From assembly GCA_033721095.1 (NCBI GenBank), contig JAWWBG010000137.1, positions 1 to 7,457 on the forward strand: a stretch of DNA of 7,457 nucleotides, in the 5' to 3' direction. The notes beneath the pieces are model-generated. The model saw only the letters and a program-made list of their open reading frames with translations. It searched no databases and was not told where the DNA came from. Shown piece by piece: positions 1-5,960 of the stretch. A program made the translations under genes and the position numbers. Source of the DNA: JAWWBG01 sp033721095 (GTDB taxonomy: Bacteria; Actinomycetota; Nitriliruptoria; Nitriliruptorales; Nitriliruptoraceae). Position 1 is the stretch's first letter, and each line of letters begins with the position of its first letter.

Positions 1-151
1 CGACCGGGGACCGGGCAGCTACGTCGGCGAACTCGGGCCGATGATGGGCCAGCGACGGTCCGCGACGGTTCGCGCAGCCACCGAGGCCAGGGTCACCGGG
101 ATGTCGCTGCAGGAGTTTCGTGCGCGCAGTCGCAAGGCCGCGGCCGGCTAG
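1..151 (+). CDS. C-terminal fragment of a cyclic-nucleotide-binding-domain protein (5' end outside window)
   Basis: An open frame enters from the left edge (first full codon at base 2) and stops at TAG 149-151, giving 49 visible residues. The fragment has the phosphate-binding cassette of the cyclic nucleotide-binding fold: PGSYVGELG followed by QRRSATVRA. Its Gly-Glu pair is at fragment residues 9-10 and the Arg-Ser-Ala-Thr core at 19-22. In this family the Glu and Arg contact the ribose and cyclic phosphate of cAMP or cGMP. The protein ends about 25 residues after the cassette, leaving no room for the helix-turn-helix of CRP-type regulators. The domain therefore sits at the C-terminus of something else, such as a transporter, enzyme or stand-alone sensor; the partner cannot be seen. 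It converges on ndk with a 21 bp gap. The domain call is fairly sure; the overall function is unknown. Confidence 0.72.
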   Translation, partial: DRGPGSYVGELGPMMGQRRSATVRAATEARVTGMSLQEFRARSRKAAAG

Positions 152-165
152 CGCAGCCGCGCCGG
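144..165. terminator. possible weak stem-loop between convergent genes
   Basis: CCGGC (144-148) and GCCGG (161-165) can pair around a 12-base loop that contains the stop of the upstream gene, in the 21 bp gap before the ndk stop. There is no T-run on either strand, so this is at most a weak, bidirectional, non-canonical terminator and could be chance in GC-rich DNA. Confidence 0.2.
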
Positions 166-172
166 ACAGGCC

Positions 173-586
173 TCAGAAGCGACCCGGGAAGAAGATCTCG
201 AGCTCACGCGCGGCACTCTCGGGGCCATCGGAACCATGCACGATGTTGTTGCCGATGACCGTCGCGAAATCCCCGCGAATCGATCCCGGCGTGGCCTCGA
301 TCGGGTTGGTCGCACCCATCAACGTTCGCATCCCGACGATGGCCTGCTCACCCTCGACGCACATCGCAACCAGCGGGCCCGACGTGATGAACTCGACGAG
401 CTCGTCGAAGAACGGCTTGCCGACGTGCTCGCCGTAATGGGCCTGGGCCAGCTCGGCGGTGATCGTGCGCAGCTCGAGGGCGCGCAGGACGTAGCCCTTG
501 CGCTCGATGCGAGCAACAACCTCGCCAACGAGGCCGCGCTCGACGCCGTCGGGCTTGACGAGGATCAGGGTCTGTTCAACGGCCAC
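173..586 (-). CDS. ndk: Nucleoside diphosphate kinase (NDK)
   Basis: It transfers the gamma-phosphate from ATP to other (deoxy)nucleoside diphosphates through a phospho-histidine and so balances NTP pools; it is cytosolic. The 137-residue product has the usual family length. Active-site residues match the standard human numbering with a constant offset of one: K11 in LILVKPDG, Y51, R87, T93 (in GATNP), R104 (in SIRGDF), N114, and the catalytic H117 in NNIVHGSDG. The start is GTG at 584-586, because a perfect AGGAGG lies 7 bases upstream and homology begins at AVEQTLILVKPDG. The frame stays open for 56 more codons upstream, but that stretch has no NDK similarity and contains the ribosome binding site. 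The YbaK-like gene diverges from it and the cyclic-nucleotide-binding gene converges on it. It is probably the distal remnant of the actinobacterial valS-folC-ndk cluster. Identity is essentially certain. Confidence 0.97.
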   Translation of the reverse strand: MAVEQTLILVKPDGVERGLVGEVVARIERKGYVLRALELRTITAELAQAHYGEHVGKPFFDELVEFITSGPLVAMCVEGEQAIVGMRTLMGATNPIEATPGSIRGDFATVIGNNIVHGSDGPESAARELEIFFPGRF

Positions 587-593
587 TGTTGGG

Positions 594-599
594 CCTCCT
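594..599 (-). promoter_or_regulatory. Shine-Dalgarno of ndk
   Basis: The minus strand reads AGGAGG here, 7 bases before the GTG at 586. This decides the ndk start and rejects the longer open frame reaching to 754. Confidence 0.85.
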
Positions 600-709
600 G
601 GATGCGTGGGACGCGGAGGGTCGCAGGTCGGCCGGATCCGAGCAAACCGTCCATCGGAGGCGAATATCCGCGTTTTGGTTGCGCATCCGCGCCAGAGCGG
701 GCAAGGTTG

Positions 710-740
710 GCAGCCAGACGTGACCGAATGCAGCCAAACG
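710..740 (+). repeat. Two 11-bp direct repeats upstream of the YbaK-like gene
   Basis: GCAGCCAGACG (710-720) and GCAGCCAAACG (730-740) differ at one position and start 20 bp apart, about two helical turns. A third partial match, GCCAGA, begins at 691, so the GCCARA cores start at 691, 713 and 733. The last copy abuts the ribosome binding site. This spacing would suit a regulator binding one face of the DNA, but that is inference. Confidence 0.4.
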
Positions 741-756
741 GGAGGGCTGAACAACG

Positions 757-1209
757 ATGAGCGGTGTCACGGACCACCTGGAAGCACGCGGCGTCGACTT
801 CGAGGTGGTGCCGCATCCACCCGCACAGACGGCAGAAGCCGAGGCTCATCTCCTCGGCGTCGACCCCTCGAACGTCGCCAAGACCGTCGTCCTCAACCTT
901 CGCACCGGTCACGCCTTTGCCGTCGTCCCGGCCGACTGCAGCGTCGACATCGAGGCCGTCAAGACCGCCCTCAACACCAGTCATGTTGCCCTCAGCCACG
1001 AGGACGACATCGCCCGTGACTACCCCGAGTTCGAGCTCGGCGCCGTACCGCCGATGGGCGACCTCGCACGAACGCCACTGGTGGTCGATCCGAGCGTCAT
1101 CGAACACGACGAGATCATCTTCGCCGCCGGCAGCCAGACCGAGTCAGTGCGCATGTCGACCAAGGATCTCTTCGACCGCGCCATGATGAAGGTGCACCCG
1201 ATCACGTGA
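757..1209 (+). CDS. YbaK/EbsC-family aminoacyl-tRNA deacylase-like protein
   Basis: The product is 150 residues, one YbaK/EbsC domain and little else. This family is related to the editing domain of prolyl-tRNA synthetase and acts in trans in the cytosol, hydrolysing mischarged tRNAs such as Cys-tRNA-Pro or Ala-tRNA-Pro. Visible hallmarks are the N-terminal half-motif ending in VAKTVVL with the conserved lysine K42, the loop GAVPPMG at 95-101 (a variant of the GG-x-PPFG loop), and the C-terminal strand AAGSQTESVRMS at 123-134. ATG 757 is the first start in frame and has GGGAGGG 10 bases upstream. It diverges from ndk and overlaps the folC 3' end by 8 bp tail to tail. In M. tuberculosis the folC-ndk interval holds a different gene on the same strand as its neighbours. 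The family is sure; the tRNA substrate cannot be read from sequence. Confidence 0.9.
   Translation: MSGVTDHLEARGVDFEVVPHPPAQTAEAEAHLLGVDPSNVAKTVVLNLRTGHAFAVVPADCSVDIEAVKTALNTSHVALSHEDDIARDYPEFELGAVPPMGDLARTPLVVDPSVIEHDEIIFAAGSQTESVRMSTKDLFDRAMMKVHPIT
1202..1209. repeat. 8-bp palindrome TCACGTGA holding both stop codons
   Basis: The overlap of the YbaK-like gene and folC is exactly the self-complementary octamer TCACGTGA. Its right-hand TGA (1207-1209) stops the YbaK-like gene, and its left-hand TCA (1202-1204) is the TGA stop of folC. Both proteins therefore end in threonine encoded by ACG. Confidence 0.9.
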
Positions 1210-2629
1210 CATCGGGTTCGCCGTCCGCGAACCCGTCGTCGGGTCCGCGGGAATCGAACTCGTCCTCGCCCCCGTCCTCATCGTCCAGCGGCACCACCAG
1301 GTGCAGGGTCTCGTCGGCGGGCAGCCAACGATCCCGAACGCCTCCCGCCACGTAGAGCGAGCCACTGGCGACGACGACGTCGCCGGTGCCAACCACGCCC
1401 GTCGCCAGGTCGACGGCGTCATGCAGGTCCGTGGCCGACTCGACGGCAACACCCGTGCCTTCGAAGACGGTCGTTGCGGCGGCGAGCAGCTGGTCGATCG
1501 GTGTCGCTCGCGGTGATGGCGCCTCGACCAGGACCACGTGCTGGACGAGCGGTGCGAACGCCTCGAGGAGCTCGCGCGCCGGCTTGTCGCGGAGGCATCC
1601 GAAGACGAGGATCGTCGACCGGGGTCGAAGGAACTCGCGAACAGCGTCGACCACCGCTCGGACCCCGGCAGGGTTGTGCGCGCCGTCGACGATGATCGTC
1701 GGGTCCGTGCTGACCGTCTCGAGGCGCCCGGGCAGGCGCAGGCCACCAAAGGCATCGCGAACCAGGTCGTCGTCGACCGACGCCCAGGCGTCACCGAGGA
1801 ATGCGGCAGCCGCCGCCAGGGCGACGGCCGCATTGTCGGCCTGGTGGTCACCGAGCACCGGAACGAACACGTCGTCGATGACACGCTCGCCGATGCGCAG
1901 CTCGAGGTTCTGACCCCCCACGCCGACGAGCTGGTCCTCGACAGCGAAGTCCTCGCCGGCTCGCCACCACCGGGCGTTGGCCGACTTGACGGCGTTGGCG
2001 ATCACGGGTGTGACCGCGTCTTGCTGCTCCGCCGTGACGACGTGGGCGCCCGGCTTGATGATCCCGACCTTCTCGGTCGCGACCTGGACCGGTGAGTCAC
2101 CGAGTTCCGGGTGGTCGCGATCGATCGTCGTGAGCACGCTCACCTCGCCGCGGACGAGGTTGGTGGCGTCCCAGCGGCCTCCCATGCCGACCTCGAAGAC
2201 CCCGACGTCGACGGGCAGCTCAGCGAACCACGAGTACGCCATCGCCGTGAGGATCTCGAAGTAGGTGACATGATCGGCCGGATCGTCATGCGCCTCGTCG
2301 AGGACGTCGGCCAGGCCACTGATGAGCTCCACCTGCGCGGCGAAGTCGTCCTCGGGGATGAGGTGGCCGTAGGCGGCAATGCGCTCACGGACGTCCTGGA
2401 GGTGGGGTGACGTGTAGGTGCCCACCCCGAGATCGAGGACGTGGAGCAGTCGCGACACCATCCGCGCGACCGACCCCTTGCCGTTGGTGCCCGTCACGTG
2501 GATGGACGGATAGCTCGTTTGGGGGTCGGCAAGGAGGTCGCACAGCGCCGTGATGCGGTCGAGGTCCGGCAGCATCCGGCCCGGCCCGCGCATGGCGAGT
2601 CGCGCAAGGGCATCCGTGTAGGCGGTCAT
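1202..2629 (-). CDS. folC: Bifunctional folylpolyglutamate synthase / dihydrofolate synthase
   Basis: It is an ATP-dependent Mur-ligase-type enzyme that adds glutamate to dihydropteroate and then extends the gamma-glutamate tail of folates in the cytosol. In the 475-residue product I see the P-loop GTNGKGS (47-53), TSPHLQDVRERI (73-84), EVGMGGRWDATN (146-157), the metal-site DH with H173, EKVGII with the presumed carbamylated K187, GDHQADNAA (260-268), LPGRLE (299-304) and DGAHNP (315-320) in the C-terminal domain. The start is ATG at 2629 with GGGAG a few bases upstream; an upstream in-frame extension to 2701 lacks similarity. Two oddities: the DH loop (DHPELG) seems one residue shorter than the common DHxxxLG, and residues 449-473 form a strongly acidic tail. 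It is convergent with the YbaK-like gene and divergent from the NIPSNAP-like gene. I am confident of FolC; whether both activities are present is by family inference. Confidence 0.96.
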   Translation of the reverse strand: MTAYTDALARLAMRGPGRMLPDLDRITALCDLLADPQTSYPSIHVTGTNGKGSVARMVSRLLHVLDLGVGTYTSPHLQDVRERIAAYGHLIPEDDFAAQVELISGLADVLDEAHDDPADHVTYFEILTAMAYSWFAELPVDVGVFEVGMGGRWDATNLVRGEVSVLTTIDRDHPELGDSPVQVATEKVGIIKPGAHVVTAEQQDAVTPVIANAVKSANARWWRAGEDFAVEDQLVGVGGQNLELRIGERVIDDVFVPVLGDHQADNAAVALAAAAAFLGDAWASVDDDLVRDAFGGLRLPGRLETVSTDPTIIVDGAHNPAGVRAVVDAVREFLRPRSTILVFGCLRDKPARELLEAFAPLVQHVVLVEAPSPRATPIDQLLAAATTVFEGTGVAVESATDLHDAVDLATGVVGTGDVVVASGSLYVAGGVRDRWLPADETLHLVVPLDDEDGGEDEFDSRGPDDGFADGEPDVT

Positions 2630-2768
2630 CGATCTCCCGGAGGGCGCGACGTCGAAGGCCTGTCGCCGCACCGCGCAGGACCAGAAGGTAGGTGGGCACA
2701 CCGAGGTCCCGCTCCGACGGCGGGCTTGCGAAGTGCGCCAATCTGGGCACTCGCCCCCGGAGCCACCG
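2630..2768. promoter_or_regulatory. Divergent control region folC / NIPSNAP-like gene
   Basis: These 139 bases separate two divergent starts. No clear -35/-10 promoter stands out. One dyad is present: AGTGC (2732-2736) and GCACT (2747-2751) with inner CCA/TGG, an 8-pair stem with one bulged G and an ATC loop. It lies 7 bases upstream of the NIPSNAP-like ribosome binding site GGAG (2759-2762). It could be an operator or a leader hairpin. Confidence 0.4.
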
Positions 2769-3119
2769 ATGAGTGCCGGTCCGCTCTTCGAAATTCGCGA
2801 CTACAACTACCGGCCGGAGCGAATCGACGATTACCGCGCCTGGGCACGTGGCGCTGTTCCCGTGCTGGCAGAGCTGTTGGACCTCGTCGGGTTCTGGATC
2901 GACGCCGGCATCGAGGCACGCGTCGCCGGCTCGGATCCCATGACGCCGAGACACGGCCACCCCAAGACCACGTGGGTCATCAGGTGGCAGGACATGGAGG
3001 AGCGAGAGGCCCGGTGGGAGGCGCTGTGGGAGGAGCCGAGCTGGCAGGATCAGTGGAGCAGGCATCCCGGCTTCGACGACTACCTCCACATGGCCGTGCG
3101 CTTCCTGCACGCCGCCTGA
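2769..3119 (+). CDS. Small NIPSNAP-like protein
   Basis: The 116-residue product resembles NIPSNAP domains, which fold as dimeric alpha-beta barrels of mostly unknown function. The N-terminal strand and turn LFEIRDYNYRPERIDDYRAW (6-25) matches the family's opening pattern (YEIRxYxxxPGxxDxY). The later WVIRWQDMEEREARWEALW (69-87), followed by SWQDQW, matches the family's W-x-Y-x-D-x-x-ER-x-x-x-W-x-x-LW segment. ATG 2769 is chosen because GGAG (2759-2762) sits 6 bases upstream and similarity begins right after it; a longer GTG-started frame from 2733 would cover the dyad. There is no signal peptide or membrane segment. It is inserted on the opposite strand between folC and valS, so it cannot belong to their transcription unit. 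No pathway can be assigned from context; a monooxygenase-like or ligand-binding barrel is possible. Confidence 0.75.
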   Translation: MSAGPLFEIRDYNYRPERIDDYRAWARGAVPVLAELLDLVGFWIDAGIEARVAGSDPMTPRHGHPKTTWVIRWQDMEEREARWEALWEEPSWQDQWSRHPGFDDYLHMAVRFLHAA

Positions 3120-3135
3120 CGCCGAGTCACGTCAG
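3116..3135. repeat. Inverted repeat spanning the NIPSNAP / valS convergent stops
   Basis: CTGACG (3116-3121) and CGTCAG (3130-3135) are perfect 6-bp arms around an 8-base loop. The stop of the NIPSNAP-like gene (TGA 3117-3119) is in the left arm and the stop of valS (TCA on plus, 3132-3134) in the right. With no T-run it is a doubtful terminator, but it is the only structure in the 12-bp gap. Three pairs of symmetry follow automatically from the two opposed TGA stops. Confidence 0.5.
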
Positions 3136-5741
3136 CAGCCGAGCGCGTCTCGCTGTGCCGAGAGCTCGGCGATGACGCCATCCAGGTCGGCGACGCGGTC
3201 GCGTGCCTGCTGGACGACGTTCGCTGGAGCCCGGTTCACGAAGGACTCGTTCGCGAGCTTGGCGGCGGTCTTGTCGCGGTCGACCGTCGCCTTGGCGACC
3301 TCCCGCTCGAGCCGCTCGCACTCCGCGTCGACATCGATGAGGCCGGCGAGCTCGACCTGCGCCTCGCCCGACGAGAAGACGATGCGAGTCGCGCCCTGGA
3401 TGTCCTCGAGCGCGTCAACGATCTCGATCGCGTCGAGGCCCGCGAGGGCACACACGAGACCGGACTGCCCGGCGAGCAGGTCCGCCTGGGAGGTCGAAAC
3501 CTGCATGCCGAAACGTTGTCGCGGTGGCACGTTGTTCTGGGACCGGAATTGGCGAATCGCCGTGACGAGATCCATGAGGACGGCGAAATCCTCCTCGGCC
3601 GCGGGGTCGGGTTGGCCGATGGCCGATGGCCAGTCTCGGACCATGAGGTCGGTGTCCTCGGTGCGCAGCGCGTCATGGAGGGACTCGGTCACGAACGGGA
3701 TGATCGGGTGCAGCAGCGCGAGGAGCTGTTCCAGGACGCGCGCGAGGACGATCCGGGCCGTCCGAGCGGAAGCCTCATCGTCACCGTTCACCCGAACCTT
3801 GACCGCTTCGAGGTACCAGTCGGCCAGCTCGTCCCAGGCGAACGAACGCAACGCGCGGCAGCAGGCGGCCCATTCGTAGGCGTCGTAGGCGTCGTCCGCA
3901 GCGCCGCGCGCGGCCTCGAGTCGGGACAGGACCCAGCGATCCTCGAGGGCGAGCCCGTCGGTCGGCACCGGCTCGGTCGGGACGTCCTCCCCCAGGACCG
4001 TTCGGGCGAACCGCACCGCGTTGAAGAGCTTGTTCACGAAGCGCTTCTCGCCATCCACCCATTCGCGGGCCAGCGGCACGTCTGTCCCCGGCGACGCCGA
4101 CCGAAGCAGCGCGAACCGTGTCGCATCCGCGCCGTACTCGTCGATCAGCTCGAGCGGGTCGATGACGTTGCCGAACGACTTCGACATCTTCTTGCCGTGC
4201 TCGTCGCGCACGAGCCCGTGGTTGTGGACGACGGCAAACGGTGAGGTGTCGAAGATCCACTCGCTGATCATCAGCATCCGGGAGACCCAGAACGTGTTGA
4301 TGTCGTACCCGGTGACGAGCACCGAGGTCGGGAACCACGCGTTCATCTCGGGCGTGTCGTCCGGCCAGCCGAACACGACGAACGGCCACAGCTGCGAGCT
4401 GAACCACGTGTCGAGGACGTCGGGATCCTGCTCCCACCCGTCGCCTTCGGGACGCTCGGACTGGACCTTGATCTCACCGGACTCGTGGTGCCAGGCCGGG
4501 ATCCGGTGACCCCACCACAGCTGCCGGCTGATGCACCAGTCGTGGAGGTTCTCGAGCCAGGCGATGAAACCCTTGGTCATTCGCTCCGGAACGAAGCGGA
4601 CATCCCCATCGCTCACGGACGCGATCGCCTTCTCTGCCAAGGGACGGACCTTGACGAACCACTGGTCCGACAGGCGTGGCTCGACGGGCGCCTCTGACCG
4701 CGAGGAGTGCCCCACAGAGTGTTCGTGGACGTCCACCTTGACGAGCAGCCCGGCCGCGTCGAGGTCCTCCTTGACCTTCGCACGCGCCTCGAAGCGATCC
4801 AAACCCGCGTACGGGCCACCGTTCTCGTTGATGGCCGCATCGTCGGTCATGATGTCGATCATCGGCAAGTCGTGCCGGATACCGATCTCCCAGTCGTTGG
4901 GGTCGTGGGCCGGCGTGATCTTCACGGCACCGGATCCGAACTCGGGGTCGACGTACTCGTCGGCGATGACCGGGATCTCGCGATCGAGGAACGGATGCCT
5001 CAGCATGCGACCGATCGTGCCGGTCCAGCGCTCGTCGTCGGGGTGCACGGCGACCGCCGTGTCGCCCAGCATCGTCTCGGCACGGGTCGTCGCCACGACG
5101 ATGCCGTCGTCCGGGTCGTCCGCGAAGGGGTAGCGGAAGTGCACGAGCTCGCCCGTGACGTCCTCGTGCTCGACCTCGATGTCCGACAGGGCCGTGTGGA
5201 GGATCGGGTCCCAGTTGATGAGGCGTTGGCCGCGATAGATCAGGCCGGCCTCGTACAGGTCGATGAAGACCTTCTCGACGGCCCGGTTGCGCGCCTCGTC
5301 GAAGGTGAAGGCCTCCCGCTCCCAGTCCAGCGAGCAGCCCAGCTTCTTGAGCTGGTCGAGGATGTTGCCGCCGGATTCTGCGCGCCACCGCCAGACCCGT
5401 TCGACGAAGGCCTCCCGTCCCAGGTCGTGACGGGTGAGTCCCTCCTCGGCCAGCTGCTTCTCGACGACCATCTGGGTCGCGATGCCAGCGTGGTCGGTGC
5501 CCGGAACCCAGACGGCGTTGCGACCCTGCATCCGCGCGCGGCGGATCAGGACGTCCTGGATCGTGTTGTCGAGGGCGTGCCCGACGTGCAGGGAACCCGT
5601 GACGTTGGGTGGCGGGATGACGATCGAGTACTGCTCGCCGGCACCGTCGGGCTCGGCATGGAAGTGGCCGGCATCCATCCAACGCTGGTAGATCGCAGGC
5701 TCGGTCGCGGCCGGGTCGTACGCCTTGGGCAGAGTGGTCAT
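3132..5741 (-). CDS. valS: Valyl-tRNA synthetase
   Basis: This class I synthetase charges tRNA-Val and edits mischarged Thr-tRNA-Val in the cytosol. The 869-residue product has normal bacterial length. Domains in order: Rossmann catalytic core with PPPNVTGSLHVGHAL, the HIGH-type HVGH at 52-55, and GTDHAGIATQ (81-90). The CP1 editing domain follows, with ATTRAETMLGD (217-227) and the editing aspartate D280 in ITPAHDPNDW. The second half of the core has DWCISRQLWWGHRIPAW (401-417), VTGYDINTFWVSRM (476-489) and KMSKS (518-522). Then come an anticodon-binding helical domain (about 595-745) and a C-terminal coiled-coil arm (about 800-865) that contacts tRNA. The start is ATG 5741, where similarity begins; its ribosome site is weak (GGGA), and the in-frame extension to 5918 runs through the intergenic repeats. 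No T-box leader was recognised. It is convergent with the NIPSNAP-like gene. Confidence 0.98.
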   Translation of the reverse strand: MTTLPKAYDPAATEPAIYQRWMDAGHFHAEPDGAGEQYSIVIPPPNVTGSLHVGHALDNTIQDVLIRRARMQGRNAVWVPGTDHAGIATQMVVEKQLAEEGLTRHDLGREAFVERVWRWRAESGGNILDQLKKLGCSLDWEREAFTFDEARNRAVEKVFIDLYEAGLIYRGQRLINWDPILHTALSDIEVEHEDVTGELVHFRYPFADDPDDGIVVATTRAETMLGDTAVAVHPDDERWTGTIGRMLRHPFLDREIPVIADEYVDPEFGSGAVKITPAHDPNDWEIGIRHDLPMIDIMTDDAAINENGGPYAGLDRFEARAKVKEDLDAAGLLVKVDVHEHSVGHSSRSEAPVEPRLSDQWFVKVRPLAEKAIASVSDGDVRFVPERMTKGFIAWLENLHDWCISRQLWWGHRIPAWHHESGEIKVQSERPEGDGWEQDPDVLDTWFSSQLWPFVVFGWPDDTPEMNAWFPTSVLVTGYDINTFWVSRMLMISEWIFDTSPFAVVHNHGLVRDEHGKKMSKSFGNVIDPLELIDEYGADATRFALLRSASPGTDVPLAREWVDGEKRFVNKLFNAVRFARTVLGEDVPTEPVPTDGLALEDRWVLSRLEAARGAADDAYDAYEWAACCRALRSFAWDELADWYLEAVKVRVNGDDEASARTARIVLARVLEQLLALLHPIIPFVTESLHDALRTEDTDLMVRDWPSAIGQPDPAAEEDFAVLMDLVTAIRQFRSQNNVPPRQRFGMQVSTSQADLLAGQSGLVCALAGLDAIEIVDALEDIQGATRIVFSSGEAQVELAGLIDVDAECERLEREVAKATVDRDKTAAKLANESFVNRAPANVVQQARDRVADLDGVIAELSAQRDALGC

Positions 5742-5824
5742 CGAAGTCCCGGAAGGGGGTGGCCGCACCGTCGCACCAGGCGGGCGCGGACGCAGGGTAC
5801 TCAGTGGCCACAGGCCGGGATCTC

Positions 5825-5840
5825 CGGCGCAGAGGCGCCG
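5825..5840. repeat. GC-rich hairpin in the valS leader region
   Basis: CGGCGC (5825-5830) and GCGCCG (5835-5840) pair perfectly around a 4-base AGAG loop. On the valS strand an alternative pairing CCGGCG/CGCCGG is also possible. No T-tract follows, so an attenuator is not supported. Confidence 0.35.
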
Positions 5841-5862
5841 CCGGGTGGCAATCGCCCGATGG

Positions 5863-5914
5863 TCGCACGTCGATGAGCGATCATCGCACGCCTCGGCTGA
5901 CGTCACACGTGCGA
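5863..5914. repeat. Three TCGCACG heptamers, two direct and one inverted
   Basis: TCGCACG occurs at 5863-5869 and 5884-5890, with starts 21 bp apart. The two copies sit in the longer matches GATGGTCGCACG and GATCATCGCACG (10 of 12 identical). The inverted copy CGTGCGA is at 5908-5914. A near copy TCGCACC is at 5771-5777. Direct heptamers about two helical turns apart recall SARP-type binding arrangements, and the downstream regulator could be the binder; this is inference. Confidence 0.45.
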
Positions 5915-5960
5915 TCACACGGCTCCGCGGGACGGTCCCATCCGATCGAGGAGAACGACC

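Larger units (their letters stand above)
587..756. promoter_or_regulatory. Divergent control region between ndk and the YbaK-like gene
   Basis: These 170 bases must contain the promoters for both divergent genes. I see no convincing -35/-10 pair. The only AT-rich patch is around 663-680 (AATATCC and GTTTTGG) and could be a promoter core on either strand. Other elements are an 8 bp palindrome CGGATCCG near 633-640, direct repeats at 710-740, and the ribosome binding site GGGAGGG (740-746), which ends 10 bases before the YbaK-like ATG at 757. Confidence 0.5.
5742..5960. promoter_or_regulatory. Divergent control region valS / small helical protein gene
   Basis: These 219 bases carry the starts of two divergent units. 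Contents: a GC hairpin (5825-5840), three TCGCACG heptamers between 5863 and 5914, the palindromes GCGATCATCGC (5877-5887) and TGACGTCA (5898-5905), the short dyad GGGACGGTCCC (5929-5939), and the ribosome site GAGGAG (5948-5953), 7 bases before ATG 5961. No standard sigma-70 -35/-10 pair is obvious on either strand. The density of symmetric elements nearer the plus-strand gene suggests an operator region for that unit, but this is inferred. Confidence 0.5.

Noticed and set aside
587..754. 56-codon N-terminal extension of ndk on the minus strand
   Set aside because: It has no similarity to NDK, and the AGGAGG at 594-599 sits inside it just before a GTG that gives a normal-length enzyme.
5825..5840. 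Attenuator terminator upstream of valS
   Set aside because: The hairpin is real on paper but no T-run follows on the valS strand, and no leader peptide with valine codons was seen.
4474..5868. Minus-strand open frame of 464 codons in another frame of valS
   Set aside because: It is an out-of-frame reading of valS rich in Arg, Pro and Gly, with no recognisable domain.
4707..5876. Long plus-strand open frame of 389 codons opposite valS
   Set aside because: It is a shadow of valS in GC-rich DNA: it has no family motifs, a composition dominated by Val, Asp, Arg and Gly, and fully overlaps a certain gene.
5898..5920. CRP-like site (GTGTGA repeated on the minus strand, plus TGACGTCA)
   Set aside because: The two GTGTGA elements are direct rather than inverted, so they do not form the TGTGA-N6-TCACA palindrome. 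They are better described as part of the heptamer and palindrome cluster.
5929..5945. T-box-like string in the valS leader (minus strand TGGGACCGTCCCGCGG)
   Set aside because: It lacks the intact T-box core TGGnACCGCG, there is no specifier stem or terminator, and it lies about 190 bases from valS next to the divergent gene's ribosome site.
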